39,494 nucleotides of DNA from AG-12 sp027339635 (GTDB lineage: Bacteria; Chloroflexota; Dormibacteria; Aeolococcales; Bog-877): NCBI GenBank assembly GCA_027339635.1, contig DAHWNZ010000018.1, positions 1 through 39,494 on the forward strand. Reading direction: 5' to 3'. Position numbers and translations under genes: made by a program. Shown piece by piece: positions 7,640 to 13,824 of the stretch (position 1 is the stretch's first letter; the number at the start of each line of letters is the position of its first letter). The notes beneath the pieces were generated by a model. That model did not search any database and had not been told where the DNA came from. It saw only the letters and a program-made list of their open reading frames with translations.

Positions 7640-9862
7640 TCAGAGGGGGCCCATCCGGCTCGCTATTGCCCCGTGGAGCGCGGCGCCGGCCTCGGCGCAC
7701 GACATCTCCACCAGCCCCAGGATTCGAATCGAGTCGCCCCCAACTGGGCCCAGGTCCCGCCACTCCACCCCCCGCAGCCCGCAGACCGCAGCCAGATCCG
7801 CCAGCCTCACTTCGGGAAGACTGAGCAGATAACGTCCCGGATCCTCCCCGAAGAGCGCCCCGTGGTGCCGGCCGGGCCGCCCCGGAGGGCACGGTGGAAG
7901 GGCCAGGTCCACGGTGGCTCCAAGCCCATGCTGCACGCAGCATTCCGCCAGTGCCACAGCGAAGCCCCCGATCGAAAGGTCGTGGGCGGAACTGACTACA
8001 GCCGTTCGCACCAGCTCCCGCACCACCCCAGCGGAGGCGGCCTCGGCCGCTAGGTCGAGCTCGGGCACCGGGCCCTCGACCCCGGCCTGCAGCAGACGTT
8101 GGTACTCGGACCCCGCCAGCGACTCCCCGAGGTTCCCGATCAGGACTATCCGGTCACCGACATGCTTGAAGCCGCGGCCCACGGGCGGGCGGACCATATC
8201 GACCCTACCCACCATCCCGATCACCGGGGTGGGTGGTATCCCCATCCCCTGGTAGTCGTTGTAGAGGCTCACGTTGCCGCTGACCACCGGAAGGCCCAGT
8301 GCTTCAGCCGCTCCTGCCAGGCCCGCCACCGCCTCCTCCAGCTGCCACATCACCTCGGGCTGGTCCGGATCGCCGAAGTTGAGACAGTTGGTCAACGCCA
8401 TGGGCTCCGCGCCCACGGCCGCCAAGTTGCGCAGACCCTCCGCGACCGCCATCTCCGTTCCCCTTCTCGGGTCCAGGGCGGCGCATCGGTGGGCCCCGTC
8501 CACGGTAAGAGCGAGGCCGTCGGGCCTGTTCTTGAACCGCAGGACAGCCGCATCCAGCCCGGGACCACCCACGGTATCGTTCCCCACCTGGTGGTCGTAC
8601 TGGCGAAACACCCAGGTCGGGTCCCCGCAGTTGGGAGAGGAGAGAAGCCGCACCCAGGCATCGCGCAGATCCCATGCCGGCTCGGCGGAGAGCGGATCAC
8701 GCCCCATGCGAGCGGTGAGCCCGTCGGGCCTTCGGGCCGCCGGGCGGCGCTCCAGGAAGCCCTCGACCAGAACCTCGAGGGGCAGGCACGCCACCTCCTC
8801 TGAGCGTTCCAGGATCCGCACGACCGGCTCTTCGATGACCCGCCCGATCACGTCACTGCGCAGGCCCCAGCGGTCGAAGACCGCCTGAACCTCGAGCTCG
8901 CGGCCGCTCTCCACGACCAGCACCATCCGTTCCTGGGATTCGCTCAGCATCACCTCGTAGGGCGACATCCCCTCCTCGCGACGGCCCACCAGGGCGACAT
9001 CCAGCTCGACTCCGAGCCCACCCCGGTGAGCCATCTCCACCAGGCTGCTGGTGAGGCCGGCAGCGCCGCAGTCCTGCAGTCCCACCAGGGCCCGGTTGGA
9101 GCAGAGCTCCAAACATGCCTCCATCAGGCACTTCTCGAGGAAGGGATTGCCCACCTGCACCGCCGGCCTCCTCTCGGCGGCGTCCTGATCCAACTGCACG
9201 GATGCGAAGGTGGCGCCATGGATGCCGTCCCGCCCGGTGTCGGCCCCCACCAGAAGCACTGGGTTGCCCGGACCCCTGGCCACGGCTCGAACCAGCTGTT
9301 CTGGGGTGGTCACACCGACACACATGGCGTTGACGAGGCAGTTGCCGGAGTACGCCTCATCAAAGTAGGTCTCGCCGCCCACGGTCGGAACGCCGATGCA
9401 ATTGCCGTAGAAACCCACCCCCTCCACAACTCTGGCGAATCGGTGCCGCTGCAGGCCCTGCGAGAGATCCCCGAAGCGGATGGCGTCCAGCAGGGCGATC
9501 GGCCTAGCCCCCATGGCGAAAACATCACGCAGAATGCCCCCCACCCCTGTGGCCGCTCCCTGGAGGGGCTCGATGGCGCTCGGGTGATTGTGCGACTCGA
9601 TCTTGAAACAGCAGAGCAGCGAGCCTCCAAGGTCGATCACCCCCGCGTTCTCACCCGGGCCCTGCACCACAGCTCCCCCCCGAGAGGGAAGCCTGCGCAA
9701 GAGTCGCTTGGAGGTCTTGTAGGAGCAGTGCTCCGACCACATCGCCCCCAGCATCCCGAGCTCCAGCGCATTGGGCTGGCGGCCCAGCAGAGCGATGGCG
9801 CGCTCGTACTCCTGCCGCGAGAGCGCAATCTCGCGCAGCTCCGTGGCGGATGGCCCGGTCAA
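7640..9862 (-). CDS. purL: Phosphoribosylformylglycinamidine synthase, small PurL subunit
   Basis: This is the catalytic ATP-dependent subunit that converts FGAR to FGAM with ammonia delivered by PurQ. At 740 residues it is the short form that needs PurS and PurQ, both encoded just upstream. Visible motifs are MWSEHCSYK near residue 41, GPGENAGVIDLG, KIESHNHPSAIEP, GVGGILRD and DCGAAGLTSS. The start is TTG at 9862, whose TTGA overlaps the purQ stop. No ATG precedes the conserved N-terminus, and no good ribosome site is present, which suggests translational coupling. Confidence 0.95.
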   Translation of the reverse strand: MTGPSATELREIALSRQEYERAIALLGRQPNALELGMLGAMWSEHCSYKTSKRLLRRLPSRGGAVVQGPGENAGVIDLGGSLLCCFKIESHNHPSAIEPLQGAATGVGGILRDVFAMGARPIALLDAIRFGDLSQGLQRHRFARVVEGVGFYGNCIGVPTVGGETYFDEAYSGNCLVNAMCVGVTTPEQLVRAVARGPGNPVLLVGADTGRDGIHGATFASVQLDQDAAERRPAVQVGNPFLEKCLMEACLELCSNRALVGLQDCGAAGLTSSLVEMAHRGGLGVELDVALVGRREEGMSPYEVMLSESQERMVLVVESGRELEVQAVFDRWGLRSDVIGRVIEEPVVRILERSEEVACLPLEVLVEGFLERRPAARRPDGLTARMGRDPLSAEPAWDLRDAWVRLLSSPNCGDPTWVFRQYDHQVGNDTVGGPGLDAAVLRFKNRPDGLALTVDGAHRCAALDPRRGTEMAVAEGLRNLAAVGAEPMALTNCLNFGDPDQPEVMWQLEEAVAGLAGAAEALGLPVVSGNVSLYNDYQGMGIPPTPVIGMVGRVDMVRPPVGRGFKHVGDRIVLIGNLGESLAGSEYQRLLQAGVEGPVPELDLAAEAASAGVVRELVRTAVVSSAHDLSIGGFAVALAECCVQHGLGATVDLALPPCPPGRPGRHHGALFGEDPGRYLLSLPEVRLADLAAVCGLRGVEWRDLGPVGGDSIRILGLVEMSCAEAGAALHGAIASRMGPL

Positions 9863-10557
9863 GTCGGCAAGCCGGCGGCACCCTTGACCAGGGCGGTGAA
9901 CAAGGCAAGACCATCGGAGGACCCCAGGAGCGGCTCGCAGGCTCGTTCTGGGTGGGGCATCATGCCGAGCACGTTGCCGGCTTCGTTGACGATGCCGGCG
10001 ATGTCATCCAGCGAGCCGTTGGGATTGTGCGACGGGCCGACTTCCCCCGAGCTCGAGCAGTACCGAAAGGCGACTCGGTTGGAGGAGTTGAGCTCCCGAA
10101 GCGTCTCTTCATCCGCGTAGTAGCGCCCCTCCCCGTGCGAGATGGGGATCGCCAGCGTGGAACCTGGGACCGCCCCTGCGAGAAACGGAGTGCTCGCACC
10201 CTCCACCAGCAGCTTGGTTGGCTGGCAGCGAAACTGCAGGCTGTCGTTGCGCAGCAGGGCGCCGGGCAGGAGGCCCGCCTCGCAGAGAATCTGGAACCCG
10301 TTGCAGATGCCGAGCACCGGGCCACCGTCTCTGGCAAAGTCGAGGACTGCCTCCATCAGAGGTGCGAACCGGGCGATCGCACCGGCGCGCAGATAGTCAC
10401 CGTGGGCAAAGCCGCCCGGGAGGATGACGCAGTCGCTGCCCCTGAGGTCGGAGTCCTGGTGCCACAGGTAGGCGGGCTCTCCGCCGGCCAGAGCCACCGC
10501 GTGGGCGCAGTCGCGGTCGGACCATGTCCCTGGGAACACGGCGATCCCAAATCTCAC
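9859..10557 (-). CDS. purQ: Phosphoribosylformylglycinamidine synthase, glutaminase subunit
   Basis: PurQ is a class I glutamine amidotransferase that feeds ammonia to PurL. The product is 232 residues, the usual size. The nucleophile Cys is in GPVLGICNGFQIL, and the catalytic His and Glu are in MPHPERACEP near the C-terminus. An oxyanion-type LPGGFAHGDYLRAG motif is also present. I chose GTG at 10557 because RFGIAVFPGTWSD is the family N-terminus and a GAGGGG ribosome site lies four bases upstream. It begins eight bases after the purS stop and overlaps purL by four. Confidence 0.95.
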   Translation of the reverse strand: MRFGIAVFPGTWSDRDCAHAVALAGGEPAYLWHQDSDLRGSDCVILPGGFAHGDYLRAGAIARFAPLMEAVLDFARDGGPVLGICNGFQILCEAGLLPGALLRNDSLQFRCQPTKLLVEGASTPFLAGAVPGSTLAIPISHGEGRYYADEETLRELNSSNRVAFRYCSSSGEVGPSHNPNGSLDDIAGIVNEAGNVLGMMPHPERACEPLLGSSDGLALFTALVKGAAGLPT

Positions 10558-10565
10558 GCGGCCCC

Positions 10566-10799
10566 TCAGGAGGTCCCTGGTGCGAGGGTGAAGGAGAAGT
10601 CCTCGATCACACCATTGCAGAGCAGCTGGCGGCACATCTCCTCGACGCGGCGGCCGGCGACGTCTTCGTCCTCGGCGTCCAGCTCAAGGACGAGGTACTT
10701 CCCGACTCTTGTCTTGACCACCTCGGGGTAACCCAGGGAGTGGAGCGCACCCTTCACCACCAGGCCCTGAGGGTCGTTGACCACGGGCTTCAAGGTCAC
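10566..10799 (-). CDS. purS: Phosphoribosylformylglycinamidine synthase, PurS subunit
   Basis: PurS is the small scaffold that bridges PurL and PurQ. The conserved core VTLKPVVNDPQG and ALHSLGYPEV, followed by RVGKYLVLELD, is unmistakable. The start is uncertain. The only standard start near the expected place is GTG at 10799, which gives 77 residues but drops four or five residues of the usual first strand (AEVKV). A rarer start codon just upstream, close to the purC stop, is possible. It lies between purC and purQ with gaps of about ten bases. Confidence 0.9.
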   Translation of the reverse strand: MTLKPVVNDPQGLVVKGALHSLGYPEVVKTRVGKYLVLELDAEDEDVAGRRVEEMCRQLLCNGVIEDFSFTLAPGTS

Positions 10800-10810
10800 C
10801 TTGACTTCGG

Positions 10811-11713
10811 CTAGGAACCGCTTTGGGTGATCCGTTCGAATACCTCCTGGTAGCGCCGCTGCACCTCGGCTATCAGCTCCTGCGGCAGCCGCGGCGCGGG
10901 CGGCTGGCGGTCCCATCCGGTTTGCAGTAGATGATCCCTGACCAGCTGCTTGTCGAACCCCTGTGAGCTGGCCTCCCACGAGGCCGTGCCCGACAGCCAC
11001 ATTCGAGAAGAGTCGGGAGTCAGCGCCTCGTCGATGAGGATCAGCTGGTCCTCGACCCAGCCGAACTCGAATTTGGTGTCCACCAGGATGACCCCGCACT
11101 TCAGGCAGAGTCCTTGGGCGAACTCGAACAGCGCCAGGCTCACCTCTTCCAATTCCGCGGCCAGCGAGCCGCCGAGAGTCGCTGCGAGCTCCCGCCGTGA
11201 GATGTTCTCGTCATGCCCGGTGTCGTTCTTGGTTGCCGGAGTGAAGCGCGGACGGCCCAGCTCGTCGCCGAACCTGAGGCCTTTTGGAAGGGGCTCACCC
11301 GCGAGCGTCCCCTGCTGCTGGTACTCCTCCCAGCCGGAGCCCGCCAGGCGGCCCCTGACCACGCACTCGATATCCACTCGGACCGCCTTGCGGCAGAACA
11401 TCACCCGCCCTTCCAGCTGGGCCCGCAGATGGTCCGGAAGCAGGGTCAGGTCATCTGGTAGCAGATGGTTGGGGATGATGCCCTGCGTCAGTCCAAACCA
11501 GAATCTCGATAGCTCGGTCAGGATTCGACCGCGGCCGGGGATGAGATCCGGGAGGATGCAGTCGAAGGCTGACAGCCGATCGGTGGCGATCAGCAGCAGC
11601 CTGTCGCCGAGGTCGAAGGTGTCTCTGACCTTTCCCCTGCGGTACAGGGGGATCCCGGGGAGGTCGACCTCGGCAAGCCCGACGGCAAGGTTGTGGTCAG
11701 CGCTCACGACCAT
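10811..11713 (-). CDS. purC: SAICAR synthetase, long form
   Basis: PurC joins CAIR and aspartate to give SAICAR. The 300-residue protein is longer than the 235-240 residues common in Proteobacteria and Firmicutes, and resembles the long form seen in actinobacteria and fungi. Motifs visible are RRGKVRDTFDLGD, ATDRLSAFDCILPD, ECVVRGRLAGSGW, VDTKFEFGW and IDEALTPDSSR. The start is ATG at 11713, inside the last codons of purB. A GTG two codons later (11707) sits at better spacing from the AGGGGG ribosome site and is an equal candidate. Confidence 0.94.
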   Translation of the reverse strand: MVVSADHNLAVGLAEVDLPGIPLYRRGKVRDTFDLGDRLLLIATDRLSAFDCILPDLIPGRGRILTELSRFWFGLTQGIIPNHLLPDDLTLLPDHLRAQLEGRVMFCRKAVRVDIECVVRGRLAGSGWEEYQQQGTLAGEPLPKGLRFGDELGRPRFTPATKNDTGHDENISRRELAATLGGSLAAELEEVSLALFEFAQGLCLKCGVILVDTKFEFGWVEDQLILIDEALTPDSSRMWLSGTASWEASSQGFDKQLVRDHLLQTGWDRQPPAPRLPQELIAEVQRRYQEVFERITQSGS

Positions 11714-13046
11714 CCCCCTGACCCCCGCTCCCACCGGTCTTGGGGTCTCCGGCCAGGAGACCGAGCAGGCGGAAACTGTGATCGATCCCACCCAAATAGT
11801 GGTCGAGATCCAGGGCCCCCTCGATCTCCCCAGCTGTCAGGTGCGTCAACAGCTCGGGGCTGGCAAGGCACGTATTTAGGAAGTCTCCGCCCGGCCGATC
11901 GGCTTGATGGGACAGCCCCTGGACCAGGCGGTAGGCCCCCTCCCGCGACACCCCCTTTCGGATCAGGGCCAGGAGCAGCTGCTGGCTGCGAGCCAGTCCG
12001 CCGCGGCGCTGCAGGTTCCCCGCCATGGCAGCGACGTCGACCTCCAGGCCTCCGATGACCGCGGTCAGAACCGCCAACATGTGCCCCAGGGCCATGGTGG
12101 CGTCAGGGAGAGCGATCCGCTCCACCGACGAGTGCGAGATGTCACGTTCGTGCCAGAGGGCGATGTCCTCCAATCCGGCGAGCGCCAGCCCCCGCAGAAT
12201 TCGGCTGAGGCCGCAGACCTGCTCCAGGCGGACCGGATTGCGCTTGTGGGGCATCGCCGAGGATCCCTTCTGCCTCAGACCGAACGGCTCCCTGACCTCG
12301 CCCACCTCGGTGCGCTGCAGCTGGCGCAGGTTGGTGGCCAACCGCTCGCAGACCCCGCCCGCGAGCGCCAGAGCGCAGAGATAACTCGCGTGGCGGTCCC
12401 GAGCCACAACCTGGGTCGTGATCTCCGCCGCCGGGAGCCGCAGCCGGGCCAACGCCAGAGCCTCCACCTCCGCCGACACCGTGGCGTGGGTGCCCACCGT
12501 CCCGGAGATCTTTCCGACCACCACCTCGGCCGCCGCCGCCTCCAGCCGCCCGCCGCTGCGCCTCAGCTCATCCAGGTGGTTGGCCAGCACGAAGCCGAAT
12601 GTCACAGGCTCGGCGTGCATGCCGTGCGTCCTGCCGATCATGGGGGTGTGAAGGTGGCGCTCGGCCAGGTCGGAGACGGCGGTGTTGAGCTCCTCGAGGG
12701 CGCCCATCAGGAAGGAATGGGCGGATCTCAGCTGCAGGGCCAGGGTCGTGTCGACCACGTCCTGGCTCGTCATGCCAAGGTGCAGATACCCGCCCTCGGA
12801 CCCCAGCTGCTCCTGGAGAGCGGCGACGAAGGCCGCCAGATCATGGCCCTGCTCCGCCTCCAGCTCCCGCACCCGCTCCAGCCTGGGCGGCTTGAGCGCT
12901 GCAATCACCCGGGCCGCCTCGGCTGGCACCTCCCCGGTCATGGCGCGGGCCGCGCAGACCGCCTGCTCCACCTCTGTCCAAAGCCTGATGCGGGTCTCGT
13001 CAGACCAGAGCTCGCGCAGCTCCTTCGGCGCGTATCTCTCGATCAT
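11697..13046 (-). CDS. purB: Adenylosuccinate lyase
   Basis: PurB cleaves SAICAR to AICAR and adenylosuccinate to AMP, both releasing fumarate. The 449-residue product has the fumarase/aspartase-fold motifs: TSQDVVDT, GRTHGMHAEPVTFG, and the mobile signature loop GSSAMPHKRNP with the catalytic serine. I chose ATG at 13046 because MIERYAPKELRELWSDE is the typical N-terminus, although the frame is open further upstream to about 13142. It is the first gene of the nine-gene purine operon, about 45 bases downstream of a TATACT -10 box. Confidence 0.95.
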   Translation of the reverse strand: MIERYAPKELRELWSDETRIRLWTEVEQAVCAARAMTGEVPAEAARVIAALKPPRLERVRELEAEQGHDLAAFVAALQEQLGSEGGYLHLGMTSQDVVDTTLALQLRSAHSFLMGALEELNTAVSDLAERHLHTPMIGRTHGMHAEPVTFGFVLANHLDELRRSGGRLEAAAAEVVVGKISGTVGTHATVSAEVEALALARLRLPAAEITTQVVARDRHASYLCALALAGGVCERLATNLRQLQRTEVGEVREPFGLRQKGSSAMPHKRNPVRLEQVCGLSRILRGLALAGLEDIALWHERDISHSSVERIALPDATMALGHMLAVLTAVIGGLEVDVAAMAGNLQRRGGLARSQQLLLALIRKGVSREGAYRLVQGLSHQADRPGGDFLNTCLASPELLTHLTAGEIEGALDLDHYLGGIDHSFRLLGLLAGDPKTGGSGGQGDGRER

Positions 13047-13079
13047 CTGCCTGATAGGTCGGGGATTGGCGAAACGGTC

Positions 13080-13094
13080 CTCAAGTCTCTTGAG
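13080..13094. promoter_or_regulatory. Perfect 6-3-6 inverted repeat at the purine operon promoter (candidate operator)
   Basis: CTCAAG-TCT-CTTGAG is a perfect dyad. On the minus strand it overlaps the last two bases of the TATACT -10 box and covers the expected transcription start of the purine operon, the position of a repressor site. It does not look like the Bacillus PurBox. The regulator is unknown. Confidence 0.4.
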
Positions 13095-13098
13095 TATA
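13093..13098 (-). promoter_or_regulatory. -10 box of the purine operon promoter
   Basis: The minus strand reads CCCTATACTCAAG, with TATACT at 13098-13093 matching the sigma-70 -10 consensus at five of six positions. No good -35 box is seen; TTCGGG at 18-base spacing is the best. The leader to the purB ATG would be about 40 bases. Confidence 0.45.
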
Positions 13099-13140
13099 GG
13101 GTTAGATGCTCCCTCCCCCGAACCCCGTTGCGCCGCCTCC

Positions 13141-13154
13141 ACCTGGCTCCAGGT
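13141..13154. repeat. Perfect 6-2-6 inverted repeat
   Basis: ACCTGG-CT-CCAGGT is a perfect dyad between the purine operon and the sigma factor gene. It lies upstream of both divergent units and could be a protein-binding site. Nothing identifies the binder. Confidence 0.35.
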
Positions 13155-13157
13155 CCA

Positions 13158-13197
13158 GTTACCGTTTGAGGGTGGCTAAGCCCCTCAACCTCGTAAC
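13158..13197. repeat. Long imperfect hairpin upstream of the ECF sigma gene
   Basis: TTGAGGG (13166-13172) pairs perfectly with CCCTCAA (13182-13188) across a nine-base loop. After a small internal loop, GTTAC (13158-13162) pairs with GTAAC (13193-13197). There is no T-run, so it does not look like an intrinsic terminator. Its right arm contains the GTAAC of the candidate ECF promoter. Confidence 0.4.
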
Positions 13198-13218
13198 CGT
13201 GAAGGGTCCTGGTTCGTT
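13193..13218 (+). promoter_or_regulatory. Candidate ECF-type autoregulatory promoter
   Basis: GTAAC (13193-13197) is followed after 17 bases by CGTT (13215-13218), the layout of ECF promoters with an AAC-containing -35 and a CGTT/CGTC -10. It ends 27 bases before the ATG of the ECF sigma gene, so autoregulation is plausible. The call is a pattern match only. Confidence 0.35.
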
Positions 13219-13245
13219 CAGGCAGCCGACTGGACAGATCTGGCG

Positions 13246-13824
13246 ATGAGTCCCTCTCCCGACAATGAGGAGGCCCTGATCGCCAGGGCCCAGGAGGACC
13301 CGGAGCACTTCGGCGCACTTTATGACCAATATTTCCCGCAGATTTATCGGTACGTGGCATCCCGAGTTCGCAGCCGGGAGCTGGCCGAGGACATCACCAG
13401 CGAGGTGTTCTTCAAGGCCCTGCGGGCGATCGGGCGCTACCGCCACACCGGTCACCCGTTCTCCTCTTGGCTCTACCAGATCGCCATCAATGCGATCACG
13501 GACCACTATCGCTCACGCCGACGGGATGAGGAGAGCCTGGACGACGGCCCCGAACTGGTCGACGGAGCGGTCGCCGTCGACGAGGAGGTCGCTCAGCGCA
13601 TGGGAGCCCAGGACATCTGGGACCTCATCGACGCCTTGCCCGAGCAACAGAGGATCGCGATGACCCTCAAGTACGGCGAGGATCTGAAGCTCGCCGAGGT
13701 TGGGGTCATCATGGGCAAGTCCGAGGGGGCGGTCAAGCTGCTGATCTTCCGCGGGACGGCGACGCTGCGGCAGCGGCTCCAAGCAAGGCGCGACAGCGCC
13801 GCCGAGGACCGGGTGCGTGGCTAG
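13246..13824 (+). CDS. ECF-type RNA polymerase sigma factor
   Basis: A 192-residue sigma-70 family protein with only regions 2 and 4, hence an ECF sigma. Region 2 spans about residues 22-90 (FGALYDQYFPQIYRYV, then LAEDITSEVFFKALRAI and FSSWLYQIAINAITDHYR). Region 4 spans about 125-182 (LIDALPEQQRIAMTLKYGEDL, then the helix-turn-helix around LAEVGVIMGKSEGAVK). The linker is acidic. The ATG at 13246 lacks a clear ribosome site. Its last eight bases overlap the next gene, which encodes a membrane protein with the layout of an anti-sigma factor, so the pair probably forms a signalling unit. Confidence 0.92.
   Translation: MSPSPDNEEALIARAQEDPEHFGALYDQYFPQIYRYVASRVRSRELAEDITSEVFFKALRAIGRYRHTGHPFSSWLYQIAINAITDHYRSRRRDEESLDDGPELVDGAVAVDEEVAQRMGAQDIWDLIDALPEQQRIAMTLKYGEDLKLAEVGVIMGKSEGAVKLLIFRGTATLRQRLQARRDSAAEDRVRG

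Noticed and set aside
7715..7735. GATTCGAATC resembling a tRNA T-loop
   Set aside because: It lies inside the purL coding region, and no acceptor or anticodon arms could be folded around it.
9026..10120. Plus-strand frame of 364 codons across purL and purQ
   Set aside because: It is antisense to two firmly identified genes and has no recognisable domain.
11904..13169. Plus-strand frame of 421 codons opposite purB
   Set aside because: It is a shadow of purB in a GC-rich genome; the product has no motif.
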